NCBI RefSeq assembly: GCF_019249795.2
Contig: NZ_CP156891.1
Span: 620,001-684,000, forward strand
Source of the DNA: Segatella copri
Lineage (GTDB): Bacteria; Bacteroidota; Bacteroidia; Bacteroidales; Bacteroidaceae
DNA length: 64,000 bases
Reading direction: 5' to 3'
Position 1 is the first letter of the stretch, and each line of letters starts with the position of its first letter. The notes under the pieces are model-generated. The model was not told where the DNA came from. It was given only the letters and a program-made list of their open reading frames with translations, and ran no database searches. Both the position numbers and the translations under genes were made by a program. This document shows positions 44,468 to 54,060 of the stretch, one piece after another.

Positions 44468-46684
44468 ATGAAGAAAGAAACAGTTTTATGGGCGATGCTA
44501 GCCACCACCACCTGTGCAACAGCACAAAACGGGAAATTCCCGACATCCGGAGTTTGCGCAGACTCGATACAGACGGAAAAAGATTCGATCAAAGCTAACC
44601 AAGAAGCTGAGATCAAAGCTGATAAGGAGACTGAGATTCAAGCCGTAACCGTAACAGGTCATCGCCCGATGTACAAAATGAGAAACGAGGCCCTGGTTAC
44701 CCGTGTCCGCAACACTCCTTTGGCAAAGGAGCCAACGCTGGAAGATGTATTGAAACACATCCCCGGCATGAAACAAACCGCCGATGGAACTCTGGAAGTA
44801 AACGGACTGGGAGCACCCACCATCTATCTCAACGACAAAAAGGCTACCTCTGCCGAACTCTCTCATCTCGATGTGAAGCAGATAGATGAAATAGAACTCA
44901 TTACCACTCCTGGTGCAAAATATGATGCAACGACGGGAGCCGTACTGAGAATCCTGACGAGAAGAACAGACGAGGGTATATTCGGCAAGATGCAGGTGTA
45001 TGATAAATTGAGCGAGGTGAACACCAACCACGAGGAATTGACCCTGGGTTGGGTAACGAAGAAGATTTCGCTCACAGGATTTTACGGTTATACAGACAAC
45101 CGATACAATGTGCATCAGCCACAGGAAGCGCTCGTAAGAGCCAAAGATGGCGAATATCTCTTCGGAACCGACCGCCATGGCAAGAACAAGGCAAATTACA
45201 ACGCTACAGAACTCAACTTCGACTGGTTGCTCAGCAAGCAACACGAAGTGGGAATACAATGGGAAGGGCTTTGGCTGAATGGCGGCAGAAGCGAGAAACA
45301 GCAGCAGTACTATCGCTATCCTAACCCAGCAGGAGAAGATACAAATAGCGAGATGAAGCTTTCTGATGCGGATGGCGAGATGAAGTATTTTGATGCGGAG
45401 AGCCAGCAATGGGGACACCAGCGCAGTCACCACTTCAACCTCTTCCATCTGGCTAAATGGTCGAAGCATCTCTCATCACAGATTTATCTGGACTATGCAA
45501 GGAACAAGGATTCTGACAGCCAGCCTATCACGGAGAAAGAAGGTAGCGAGATGCAGGAAACCCTCAACCGTTCCAATTCCAACTACGATATCTATAGTGG
45601 AAGATTCGAAGTCAAGCAACTCATCTCTGACAAACATTCCATCAACTTCGGTGGCGAATGGAGCCTGATGGAAGGTAAGGGAAAAACCGAAAGTTCTGCC
45701 GATATGCTTGGAACTACGGAATACAAAAACCACGATACCAAGACGGCTGCTTACCTGCAATATCAGGGTGAAGCTGGCAGATGGAGCTGGTGGGCAGGCA
45801 TCCGATACGAGCATCTCACATCCCGATACACCAATCTGTCGGAGGAATCTCCCGACAATATGGAGCGCCATTACGACCAGTGGTTTCCATCGTTCGGTAT
45901 CACTCTCAACGAACCGTCGTGGCATCACTCGCTCAGCTTCCGAACTACCACCGCCCGACCTTCTTTCAGTCAGCTCAGTGGGAACATCTACTATACCTCG
46001 CGCTTTCAGTATCAGATCAGCAATCCGAAGCTACAGCCTGTCAACACCTATCGTCTGACCTACTCCGTGCAGTGGAAAGACTTTATGGGAATGCTGAGAT
46101 ATACCCGTATCGACCACTCCATCATGTACATTCATGAAGTGCCGGAGGATAAGCCCGTAAGATACGTGAGTACATTCATGAACTTCAACAAGATGCAGAA
46201 ATACATGGCCTATCTCAACTGGGGACACGTCTTCGGCTGCTGGCGTCCGAATGCCCATGCAAGCATCACTTACCAGCGCTTCTCTGTAAATGATCATGGA
46301 GAGCTAATCAGTTATAACGGAGCAACTTGGAATGCATCGTTTGACAATTACTTCACGCTACCAAACGACTATCAGCTGTCACTCTCCTACAGTTTTGACA
46401 ATGGAGGACAAGTGGGTAAAACGAAGTTCCGCCCCACTCAGAACTGGAGTCTTGGTGCCAACAAATCGTGGATGGACGGCAGATTACAGGTTGCCTTCAG
46501 TGCCAACGACCTCTTCCATCAGCAGCTCTTCAAGGAGCGAACCCACGAGCATGCCGTTGACTTCTCCCAGACTGAGGATTACAAGCTATGGAGCTACAAG
46601 TTGACCGTAACCTGGAAATTCAACAAGCGCAAGGGAAGATACAACGGCATAAACAGTGCGGAAGATGAATTGAACCGACTATAG
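44468..46684 (+). CDS. TonB-receptor-like outer-membrane beta-barrel protein
   Basis: A 738-residue protein from ATG 44468, with signal peptide MKKETVLWAMLATTTCATAQ. A plug-like segment follows (TLEDVLKHIPGMKQTADGTL; GAPTIYLNDKKATSAELSHL; ITTPGAKYDATTGAVLRIL), then a large barrel of the outer-membrane protein beta-barrel family. It lacks the usual carboxypeptidase-like N-domain. The ligand is unknown. It is divergent from the two-component system, which may regulate it. Confidence 0.88.
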   Translation: MKKETVLWAMLATTTCATAQNGKFPTSGVCADSIQTEKDSIKANQEAEIKADKETEIQAVTVTGHRPMYKMRNEALVTRVRNTPLAKEPTLEDVLKHIPGMKQTADGTLEVNGLGAPTIYLNDKKATSAELSHLDVKQIDEIELITTPGAKYDATTGAVLRILTRRTDEGIFGKMQVYDKLSEVNTNHEELTLGWVTKKISLTGFYGYTDNRYNVHQPQEALVRAKDGEYLFGTDRHGKNKANYNATELNFDWLLSKQHEVGIQWEGLWLNGGRSEKQQQYYRYPNPAGEDTNSEMKLSDADGEMKYFDAESQQWGHQRSHHFNLFHLAKWSKHLSSQIYLDYARNKDSDSQPITEKEGSEMQETLNRSNSNYDIYSGRFEVKQLISDKHSINFGGEWSLMEGKGKTESSADMLGTTEYKNHDTKTAAYLQYQGEAGRWSWWAGIRYEHLTSRYTNLSEESPDNMERHYDQWFPSFGITLNEPSWHHSLSFRTTTARPSFSQLSGNIYYTSRFQYQISNPKLQPVNTYRLTYSVQWKDFMGMLRYTRIDHSIMYIHEVPEDKPVRYVSTFMNFNKMQKYMAYLNWGHVFGCWRPNAHASITYQRFSVNDHGELISYNGATWNASFDNYFTLPNDYQLSLSYSFDNGGQVGKTKFRPTQNWSLGANKSWMDGRLQVAFSANDLFHQQLFKERTHEHAVDFSQTEDYKLWSYKLTVTWKFNKRKGRYNGINSAEDELNRL

Positions 46685-46735
46685 CCGGACAAGACTCTCT
46701 TATCTTAATGATCTTTATAATTTCAAGTATCCGGG

Positions 46736-47134
46736 TTATCCCACACCCAGCAGTTCTACTTCGAATATCAGGGTAGAACCGCCTGGGATGCCCGGCTGCG
46801 AGAACTTGCCGTAGCCCATCTCGGCAGGGATGTAAAGTTCCCACTGGTCGCCCACGTGCATCTGCTGCATAGCAACAATCCAGCCATCTATCAGGTCGCT
46901 CAATCGCATGGCGAACGGCGTACCGCCACGGCTGGAATCAAACTTCTTGCCGTTGATGGTCCAACCGGTATAATGAGCCGTCACGATGCTGCGTCGGCTA
47001 GGCTGTGCTCCCTTCGGGTCGCCCTGCTTCAACACCTTATAATATATACCACGAGGCAGCGCCATAACGCCCTCCTCCTTTGCCTTTTCCTCCAGCCAAC
47101 GCTTGTTGGCCTCAACATATTCTCTTTTTGCCAT
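46736..47134 (-). CDS. FKBP-type peptidyl-prolyl isomerase
   Basis: A 132-residue single FKBP domain. It has VTAHYTGWTINGKKFDSSRG, IDGWIVAMQQMHVGDQWELY and IPAEMGYGKFSQPGIPGGST, then LIFEVELL. It lacks a signal peptide, so it is probably cytoplasmic. It speeds proline isomerisation in protein folding. It faces the TonB-like gene end to end. Confidence 0.94.
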   Translation of the reverse strand: MAKREYVEANKRWLEEKAKEEGVMALPRGIYYKVLKQGDPKGAQPSRRSIVTAHYTGWTINGKKFDSSRGGTPFAMRLSDLIDGWIVAMQQMHVGDQWELYIPAEMGYGKFSQPGIPGGSTLIFEVELLGVG

Positions 47135-47244
47135 AAATCTATTTGGATTCTTGATATACTATGATTTTTGCGCAAAGTTACAAAAATCTATCGTATCTGC
47201 AAAAGAAAAAGGGGAACTTTTCTTCTTTTATCAAAGAAAAGCAG

Positions 47245-47252
47245 TACCTTTG
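47245..47252 (+). promoter_or_regulatory. -7 element of the flavoprotein gene
   Basis: TACCTTTG, 26 bp before ATG 47278, which sets that ATG as the start over one 117 bp upstream. Confidence 0.65.
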
Positions 47253-47277
47253 CACCCTAATCAACCAAAAATACGAT

Positions 47278-48516
47278 ATGCCACAATCACTACATATTGC
47301 AATTATTGGTGGGGGTGCCGCAGGATTCTTTGCGGCGATAGAGGCCAAGCGCAACTTCCCTCACGCCGACATCACGATTTTCGAGAAGAATTCGAAGGTT
47401 CTCGCCAAGGTGGAAATCACGGGAGGAGGAAGATGCAATCTTACCAATTCCTTTGAGGAGATTTCCGACCTGAAACAGGCGTACCCCCGCGGACATAAAC
47501 TGATGAAGCGACTCTTCAAGAGATTCGACTACCAGCATGCCTTCGACTGGTTTGAGGAGAACGGCGTGCCACTGGTTACGCAGGAAGACCAGTGCGTGTT
47601 TCCGCAATCGCAGGATTCGCACAGCATCATCGACTGTCTGGTGAATACCGCCAAGCGACTGGGCGTGAAGATACAATGCAACCACCAGCTCACCGCCATC
47701 ACCGAACTGGAGGATGAACGCCTGCTCCTGGACTTCAAGACATCTTCCGAAATCAGGCAGATTGCCTTCCACCGGGTAGCCATCACTACAGGCGGTCATC
47801 CCAAGATGGAAAGCTTCAAGCATCTCTCTGATTTAGGACATGCAATAGAGCTGCCTATCCCATCGCTCTTCACCTTCAACATTGCCGACAAGGCTTTCAA
47901 GAACCTGATGGGCACGGTGGTAGAGCCTGTATATACCAGCATTCCGGGCACCAAACTGAAGGCAGAGGGTCCGCTTCTCATCACCCATTGGGGCATGAGC
48001 GGTCCTGCCGTGCTGAAGCTCTCATCCCATGCAGCCCGCTATCTGCACGAGAACAATTATCAGATCAGGATTTCCGTAAACTGGGTACACGAGAGCAACC
48101 GCTCGCTGGTGGAAGAGAACATCCAGGGCATCATCATCGCCAACCCACAGAAGCAGCTGGCAAGCATACGCCCCTATAATCTGCCATCCCGCCTCTGGCT
48201 CTTCCTGATTCAGAAGATGGGATACGCGCCCGAGAAGAAATGGAGCGAAATGGGAAAGAAGGGTTGCAACCTGCTGATAGAAGCCCTCACCAACGACCTC
48301 TACCAGGTGAACGGCAAGGGAGCCTTCAAGGAGGAGTTTGTTACCTGCGGCGGCATCAGCCTCAGCAACATCGACCTGCACACCCTGGAGAGCAAGATAT
48401 GCCCTCACCTTTTCTTTGCCGGCGAAGTACTAGATATCGATGCCATTACAGGCGGTTTCAACCTTCAGGCAGCCTGGACCACGGGATATGTGGTGGGACA
48501 GCATATCGGAGAATAG
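47278..48516 (+). CDS. HI0933/YhiN-family FAD-dependent oxidoreductase
   Basis: A 412-residue flavoprotein. It opens with the dinucleotide motif HIAIIGGGAAGFFAAIEAKR and has VEITGGGRCNLTNS, VAITTGGHPKM and the C-terminal FFAGEVLDIDAITGGFNLQA typical of the HI0933 family. The reaction is not established. Its stop is one base from the stop of the converging hydrolase gene. Confidence 0.94.
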   Translation: MPQSLHIAIIGGGAAGFFAAIEAKRNFPHADITIFEKNSKVLAKVEITGGGRCNLTNSFEEISDLKQAYPRGHKLMKRLFKRFDYQHAFDWFEENGVPLVTQEDQCVFPQSQDSHSIIDCLVNTAKRLGVKIQCNHQLTAITELEDERLLLDFKTSSEIRQIAFHRVAITTGGHPKMESFKHLSDLGHAIELPIPSLFTFNIADKAFKNLMGTVVEPVYTSIPGTKLKAEGPLLITHWGMSGPAVLKLSSHAARYLHENNYQIRISVNWVHESNRSLVEENIQGIIIANPQKQLASIRPYNLPSRLWLFLIQKMGYAPEKKWSEMGKKGCNLLIEALTNDLYQVNGKGAFKEEFVTCGGISLSNIDLHTLESKICPHLFFAGEVLDIDAITGGFNLQAAWTTGYVVGQHIGE

Positions 48517-48517
48517 C

Positions 48518-49546
48518 CTATTTTTCTTTAGAAACAAAATCTTTCACGATGTGGGTGTATTCCTCGTGATGGTCGCGATATGCCATAGCATGAACGGAGC
48601 CTTTAGCGATGAAGATGGCTTTTCTGCCCTTCGTCTTTGCCTCGTAAAGCGGATGAAGCATGGCGTAGGGCACGAAGGCATCCTTGTCGCCATGGATAAA
48701 GAGCATCGGTTTGGTGCTCTTGCGAACCTGCTCTATCTGCTGAGCCTCGGCAAAAGACCAGCAGTAGCGATACTGGCAAAGGGCGGAAGTGGTATTCATC
48801 AGCGGGAAGGCAGGCAAGCCAAACTGGTCTTTGAGCTGAGCGGAAAACTCATCCCACACGCTGGTATAGCCGCAGTCCTCCACAAAGCACTTCACGTAAT
48901 CGGGAGTCTTCTCTCCCGATACTGCCATCGTGGTTGCCGCACCCATCGAAATACCGTGAATCACCTGACGGGTATTCTTCACTCTTCGTTCTTCCCCCTT
49001 CACTCTCTGTCCTTCACTTTTCACTTTAAAAATCTCATTGGCGATTTCCGACCATCTGATGACATCCCATCTATCCTTCCATCCCATCTGGATATGGTCG
49101 CCCTCGCTCTCTCCATGTCCATACAGATCTGGCAAGAGCACATTATACCCCATATCGTGATTATAGAGATAGGCGATGTGCAGCATTCCCTCGGAGCGCA
49201 CCTGATAGCCATGCACCACCACGGCAGTCTTTTCCGTAGTCTTCGGTGCATAGAGATAGATGGCATGGGACTTGTAGCCCGACGGCATCACGACAAAGGT
49301 ATCCCTGACACAATGGTGCTGATATACGGAGTCCATCCAGCCAATCATCCATGGGCACTCGTTCTTCATTCGGTTCTTCCAATGCTCAGCCGTCATTCTC
49401 TCCTCCTGGGGATAGCTGAGCGAATAATTGAGCATATAGTTGCTGGCACCATACAAGCCCAGCACCACGAGCACCACCAAGCCTAGAGCCGAAGCGATGC
49501 CTATCTTTCTCATCTTTTTCTGTTTCATCTTCATTCTTATTGCCAT
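48518..49546 (-). CDS. Membrane-anchored alpha/beta hydrolase
   Basis: A 342-residue protein with an N-terminal membrane anchor (IGIASALGLVVLVVLGLYGA). The hydrolase fold shows VVVHGYQVR, LLPDLYGHGESEGD, nucleophile Ser200 in HGISMG, an acid in FIHGDKDAFVP and His in GSVHAMAY. Residues 174-193 (KVKSEGQRVKGEERRVKNTR) are encoded by DNA related to an intergenic repeat seen at 22.5 kb, so the gene has absorbed a repeat in frame. The substrate is unknown. A promoter box TAATTTTG lies on its strand at 49583-49576. Confidence 0.88.
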   Translation of the reverse strand: MAIRMKMKQKKMRKIGIASALGLVVLVVLGLYGASNYMLNYSLSYPQEERMTAEHWKNRMKNECPWMIGWMDSVYQHHCVRDTFVVMPSGYKSHAIYLYAPKTTEKTAVVVHGYQVRSEGMLHIAYLYNHDMGYNVLLPDLYGHGESEGDHIQMGWKDRWDVIRWSEIANEIFKVKSEGQRVKGEERRVKNTRQVIHGISMGAATTMAVSGEKTPDYVKCFVEDCGYTSVWDEFSAQLKDQFGLPAFPLMNTTSALCQYRYCWSFAEAQQIEQVRKSTKPMLFIHGDKDAFVPYAMLHPLYEAKTKGRKAIFIAKGSVHAMAYRDHHEEYTHIVKDFVSKEK

Positions 49547-49575
49547 TACATATATCTATTATAGAGTTTCCGCTG

Positions 49576-49606
49576 CAAAATTAAGGAAAAAGATGGAAAT
49601 GGCAAA
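49576..49606 (-). promoter_or_regulatory. Promoter of the hydrolase gene
   Basis: On the minus strand TTTG (49606-49603), 19 bp, TAATTTTG (49583-49576). Confidence 0.7.
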
Positions 49607-49637
49607 GAAACAGAGGAAAAATCCTGTTAAATTGAAA

Positions 49638-52196
49638 CTATAATCTGCTCTTTTCTGCATTACCAGCACCCGTACCCTTATACTTGCTCTTGGTGGCATT
49701 GAAGTTATAAGTTACCGTCAGAGCAAAAGAACGAGAATTCATCTTGCTCTTCTTGAACATAGACATACATGTAGCAAACGACTTCTGATTATCGTTCAGA
49801 CCATGGAAGAGATCGTTTGCCTCCAACTGAATGCTAAGACTTTTCTTTAGGAACATCTTCTTGACAGAAAGATTCAAAGCACTGACACTACCCACTTCTG
49901 AAAAGCCTGAACTATGAGATGAAGATATGAAATAATCTACATTAGCCGACCAATCGTGACTCAAGGAAAACCAGTTGTTCAACCGAACAGAGAATTGAGG
50001 TTTACGGAGATTTCCATGATAACCATACTTCTCACCATTCACAAACTGTTGCTCAAAATCCAACTCCCACATAGGATGCCAGAAACCAAACACAGGAGTT
50101 GCCACTAAAGATAAGTCCATTACTTGTAAATAATCAATATTATAGGGCTTACTAAGCAGAATATCTGAGGTTGTATCATATAGCATTTCAAGAATGGTGA
50201 TAGCATGTTTGTTATAACCATAATTGGCAGAAAATCCTAACCAACCATACTGAACATCCCATCCTAAATTATATATATTGGTAGGAAGCAAGGAAGGATT
50301 GCCACCCTCGTAAATATAACGGTTGTCATATCTGGTAAAACCGGAAAGGACATCATAAGAAGGACGCTGAGTTTTCATCGATGCACTCCACTCCATCTGA
50401 AGTTTCCCCTTCTGATAACCAAGAGAGAATGTAGGGAACACATTATCGTAGGTCCTACTCATCTCCCGTTCAGAGCAGTCATGACTTACATGCTCATATC
50501 TTGCTCCAGCCTGTAAGCCAATATGATTGCCTATAGCCAGATCGATATTGGCAAATGCAGCAAAGTTTTGCTCTTCTATCCTACTGTCAGAAGTGGCGAT
50601 ATACTCCTGTTCGTTCTGATAGAAATTATGAACATGACTATTGGTATATTCTGTTCCAACATTGAGATTTACTTTTTCAAAAAGAGGATAACCCAATTCC
50701 AACTTACCAGCCAACATGCGGCGTTTGTTTCTTGTTATACTATTCACATCACGTGAGCCAAGTTCCTCACTCATTTCTACGGCATCTTGATAAGTCTTAT
50801 CAGAAGACCAAAGAGCGGTAGCGTTCAGATTCACACTCATCTTGCCCATTTTTCCCTCATAGTAGGCATCCGCCTCATGAACAGGCCCTTGAATCGTACG
50901 ACTTTCATCATCATCATACTTCACTTTGCCTACATGCTTCCCATCTTCTTTCACCTCATAGTCTGACTGCAGATTGAAATATTCATAGGTATTATTATAG
51001 ACACTATAGAAGATACCCAATGAATTGTTATCATCTATCTGGTAGTTCATTCCCCATTTTCCGTATGGATTATGGGAACGCAACGTTCCTGAATAGGGCA
51101 TCGCCAAGTTTACCTGATGCTGATTACCCATAATCGTGGTCTCCGTAGTTTGAGAAAGATGACGATAGGTATCATTCCATGCCAAGAGCGAGAAGATATC
51201 CAAGCCACCCATGCGATAATTGAGATTTAAATTCTCTATCCAATTGTTCTTTTCGGCAAAGGAATACTTGGAATAGAGACTGCCACTCAAACCCATTCCC
51301 TGTTTCTTGATGGTATGTATGCGAATAACAGAACCCACCTCGGCATTATATTGTGCACCAGGATTGGTTATGACATCCACGCTTTTCACCTCCTTAGAAG
51401 AGAGATGCTGCAATTCCTTGGTATCGGTAACTTTTCTGCCATTGATATAAATCTCAGGAGTACCTTTTCCGAATACGCTACAACCTCCATCGGCATTCAC
51501 TCTTACACGAGGAATCTGTTTCAATAAGTCGGAAACCATACCTACATCGCTCAACAACGTACCCTGAACCTGAGTCTGGAATCCACCATGAGTCAACTTG
51601 GTACGAGGGCGAACCGCCTTCACAATCACCTTCTGCAGGTTCAGCGTTGCCTCCTTCAGAGTAATTGAACCAATCTTACCTGTATTATAAGTAGCAACAG
51701 CGGTATGATAGCCCACGCAACTTACTCTTACTATCGCCTTTCTCGCTCCGCAAGGAATCACGAACTGGCCGTTCTCATTCGTCACGCCGCCATTTATCAA
51801 TGAAGAGTCACGAACATTCAGCAGGGCTACATTGGCAAAATCTACAGGGCGTTTCTTATTGTCTATGATGCGGCCTATCATCTTGGTGGGAGTCTTCTGC
51901 GTACACTCCACAAAGATGTTTTCGCCATCTATCGTCATCTTCATCGGATAGAAACCCATGATCTGGCGGATGGCATCCGGAGCGGTTCGCTTCACGATAC
52001 TTGTGGTTACCGTGAAATCCTCCAGTTCATCATACATAAAGTTGATACGATAATCCTTGGTGCTCTTGGCAAGGATGGTGAGCGCTTCTGACATAGAAGT
52101 GTTGCGGAAGCTGCGGGTGATGCGTTGGGCATAGATGGTCTGAAGAGAAAGGCTCATCAAACCTGCCAGCAGCATGATATATCTTAATCTTTTCAT
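49638..52196 (-). CDS. TonB-receptor-like barrel with STN and carboxypeptidase-like domains
   Basis: An 852-residue outer-membrane protein with signal peptide (to about 24, QTIYAQ). An STN domain (about 30-95: SEALTILAKSTKDYRINFMY) is followed by a carboxypeptidase-regulatory-like domain (IGRIIDNKKRPVDFANVALL), a plug (LLKQIPRVRVNADGGCSVFG; VDVITNPGAQYNAEVGSVIR) and a beta-barrel. The STN domain is the signalling part that contacts a FecR-like anti-sigma factor. That anti-sigma gene and an ECF sigma gene lie directly upstream, so this is a self-regulating transducer system. The ligand is unknown. Confidence 0.92.
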   Translation of the reverse strand: MKRLRYIMLLAGLMSLSLQTIYAQRITRSFRNTSMSEALTILAKSTKDYRINFMYDELEDFTVTTSIVKRTAPDAIRQIMGFYPMKMTIDGENIFVECTQKTPTKMIGRIIDNKKRPVDFANVALLNVRDSSLINGGVTNENGQFVIPCGARKAIVRVSCVGYHTAVATYNTGKIGSITLKEATLNLQKVIVKAVRPRTKLTHGGFQTQVQGTLLSDVGMVSDLLKQIPRVRVNADGGCSVFGKGTPEIYINGRKVTDTKELQHLSSKEVKSVDVITNPGAQYNAEVGSVIRIHTIKKQGMGLSGSLYSKYSFAEKNNWIENLNLNYRMGGLDIFSLLAWNDTYRHLSQTTETTIMGNQHQVNLAMPYSGTLRSHNPYGKWGMNYQIDDNNSLGIFYSVYNNTYEYFNLQSDYEVKEDGKHVGKVKYDDDESRTIQGPVHEADAYYEGKMGKMSVNLNATALWSSDKTYQDAVEMSEELGSRDVNSITRNKRRMLAGKLELGYPLFEKVNLNVGTEYTNSHVHNFYQNEQEYIATSDSRIEEQNFAAFANIDLAIGNHIGLQAGARYEHVSHDCSEREMSRTYDNVFPTFSLGYQKGKLQMEWSASMKTQRPSYDVLSGFTRYDNRYIYEGGNPSLLPTNIYNLGWDVQYGWLGFSANYGYNKHAITILEMLYDTTSDILLSKPYNIDYLQVMDLSLVATPVFGFWHPMWELDFEQQFVNGEKYGYHGNLRKPQFSVRLNNWFSLSHDWSANVDYFISSSHSSGFSEVGSVSALNLSVKKMFLKKSLSIQLEANDLFHGLNDNQKSFATCMSMFKKSKMNSRSFALTVTYNFNATKSKYKGTGAGNAEKSRL

Positions 52197-52197
52197 C

Positions 52198-52959
52198 TTA
52201 TTCCACGATTAAAGTTTGACCTTCATGACGAATATTCACTTTCTCGAAATGATTCATCAGTTCGATGATATCATCCAGACTCATGTTCTTCTCCAGTTGC
52301 AGGAAGAGACGGATGTGGCGAGCCGACTCATTCTGATAAGTTACCTGGAGATGGAAATGCCCGGCAATAGGAGTAAGGATATTCTGAAGTTCAGCGTTTT
52401 CGTAAACCAATGGGAACTGGGCAAGACTTGCAGAATCTGCCTTTTCTTCTATGTTGGATTTCTGAGGAGCAGCAACCTGCTGGATAGAATCCTTTTGGGA
52501 TGCCACGAGTTCGGTATTGTTCTTATCTGATGCCTGATGAGAACGGGTTACCAAATGAATGGCAGCAAAGGTGATGCCGGAGACGACAAGGACGGCTGCA
52601 ACGGCAGCCACCTTTCTCATCGGGCTCCAGAGAGGAAGCTGCTTGGCAGTTTGTTGGGTTTCTGCATTCTGACTCATCTCTTCTTTCTGCTGCTTTTCTT
52701 TCAGCTTCATCTCATCTTTCAGCTTCTCCCATTCTGCATCAATCGAAGGCATCTTCATTTCTTCCTTCGACTTGGCGAAATCCAGAGACTGTCGGGTCTC
52801 TACCAACTGCAGATAGAGTTCGTTCACTTCCTCATCGCCCAGAAGTTCATCCTTCTGGATTTCGGAATACTTTTCGGGATGCTCCAGGAGATCGAGGAGC
52901 ATATCCCATTTCTGAGAATCCATCTTCTGAGGATTTATGTCAGATAATTCATGTTTCAT
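52198..52959 (-). CDS. FecR-like anti-sigma factor (DUF4974 C-domain)
   Basis: A 253-residue protein. Residues 1-115 are cytoplasmic, charged and coiled-coil-prone; one membrane helix spans about 117-136 (VAAVAAVLVVSGITFAAIHL); the periplasmic C-terminus (FPLVYENAELQNILTPIAGH ... MSLDDIIELMNHFEKVNIRH) resembles the FecR C-terminal DUF4974 domain. It relays the state of the STN receptor to the sigma factor. It is one base away from the receptor gene and 29 bp after the sigma gene. Confidence 0.88.
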   Translation of the reverse strand: MKHELSDINPQKMDSQKWDMLLDLLEHPEKYSEIQKDELLGDEEVNELYLQLVETRQSLDFAKSKEEMKMPSIDAEWEKLKDEMKLKEKQQKEEMSQNAETQQTAKQLPLWSPMRKVAAVAAVLVVSGITFAAIHLVTRSHQASDKNNTELVASQKDSIQQVAAPQKSNIEEKADSASLAQFPLVYENAELQNILTPIAGHFHLQVTYQNESARHIRLFLQLEKNMSLDDIIELMNHFEKVNIRHEGQTLIVE

Positions 52960-52988
52960 TTTCTTTTCCTTTCTTCATTTTAGGGTTA

Positions 52989-53480
52989 TTATTTTCCTTT
53001 CAACTTTTCTCTGAGCGTTCGCAAACCTTTCACGATATGCTTGTTCACTGCCGAGATACTGATGCCCAGTTCCTCCGCTGTATCCTTATACGACATTCCT
53101 TCCCGATAGCACAATCGGATGACGGAAGCGGTCTGGTCGGTCAGATCGTGGTCGATGCAATCTACGGCAGCCTGCCATCGCTCCTCCAGACGGGAAGGTT
53201 CTTCTTCCGTCAATTTCTCTTCCGAGAGAGGGAGAAGCCGTTTCAGTCGTTCATCTCTCTTCTTTCTGGCTATAAGATTGATGCAGGCATTCTTCACGCT
53301 CCGCATCAGGTAAGCCCGGTCTGGAACCAGCTGTTTATCCCACAATCTGGAGAACACATCACTCACCACATCTCTCGCCTCCTCATTATCATGGAGCAAG
53401 GCAAAGGCGAAGCGATACATCTGCTCGTAATGGTCGTGGAACAGCCGTTCCATCCGCTGTTCATTTTCTTCTGTCATCAC
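52989..53480 (-). CDS. ECF-type sigma-70 factor
   Basis: A 163-residue sigma factor with region 2 (FHDHYEQMYRFAFALLHDNE, ARDVVSDVFSRLWDKQ) and region 4 (IRLCYREGMSYKDTAEELGI, SISAVNKHIVKGLRTLREKL). It heads the sigma, anti-sigma, receptor operon and should switch it on. A TACCTTTG box lies on the minus strand at 53585-53578. Confidence 0.95.
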   Translation of the reverse strand: MMTEENEQRMERLFHDHYEQMYRFAFALLHDNEEARDVVSDVFSRLWDKQLVPDRAYLMRSVKNACINLIARKKRDERLKRLLPLSEEKLTEEEPSRLEERWQAAVDCIDHDLTDQTASVIRLCYREGMSYKDTAEELGISISAVNKHIVKGLRTLREKLKGK

Positions 53481-53627
53481 GTCATTTTCTTCTTGTTTCT
53501 ACTCTTATATACAAGCTTTCCTGAAATCAATTACCCCTAAAATGAAGAAATCTTCTACTTTTTTTGGAAAAGCAATGCAAAGGTAATAAAAAACTAGAAA
53601 AAAGCTTGCTTTTTCGAATAAAAACTG

Positions 53628-53635
53628 TATCTTTG
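53628..53635 (+). promoter_or_regulatory. -7 element of the nucleotidyltransferase gene
   Basis: TATCTTTG, 25 bp before the ATG, divergent from the sigma-factor box at 53578-53585. Confidence 0.6.
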
Positions 53636-53660
53636 CACCAAGAAACAACATCATTATATT

Positions 53661-53957
53661 ATGGGTAAACGAGCCATCATAGAAGCTTTACGCCATTATT
53701 TCAGCACCCAACCCGTACTGAAAGCCTGGCTGTTCGGTTCTTTCTCCAGAGGGGAAGAAACGAAGGATAGCGATGTCGATATTATGGTTTCTTTGGACAA
53801 GAGCAAACCTATTGGTTTAAAATTCTTCGGCATGTGGAGTGATTTGGAAGAACTCTTAGGTAGAAAAGTTGATTTGGTATCAGAAGGAACCTTACTTCCT
53901 TTTGCACAGGAATCAGTAGAACGTGATAAAATCTTAGTTTATGAGAGAACGAAGTAG
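53661..53957 (+). CDS. MntA-type nucleotidyltransferase (antitoxin)
   Basis: A 98-residue minimal nucleotidyltransferase with AWLFGSFSRGEETKDSDVDI, the GS-x10-DxD signature. In HepT-MntA systems this enzyme modifies and silences the HepT ribonuclease toxin. Here the following HepT gene is cut short, so the antitoxin seems orphaned. It overlaps the HepT start by 17 bp. Confidence 0.9.
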   Translation: MGKRAIIEALRHYFSTQPVLKAWLFGSFSRGEETKDSDVDIMVSLDKSKPIGLKFFGMWSDLEELLGRKVDLVSEGTLLPFAQESVERDKILVYERTK

Positions 53958-54051
53958 AGATAAAAACCGCTTAGAGCACATGCTCCAGGCGATAGAAAGA
54001 ATCTGCCGATATACAGCAACTGGTAAGAGTACTCCTTTCTTCATTTTTTAG
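53941..54051 (+). pseudogene. Truncated HepT-like toxin gene
   Basis: ATG 53941 begins a 36-residue frame, MRERSRDKNRLEHMLQAIER, that matches the start of HepT (DUF86) proteins, then diverges and stops at TAG 54051. Full proteins have about 110 residues and an RxxxxxY catalytic motif, which is absent. About 75 residues are missing, so no toxin activity is expected. Confidence 0.75.
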
Positions 54052-54060
54052 AAAACAAGA

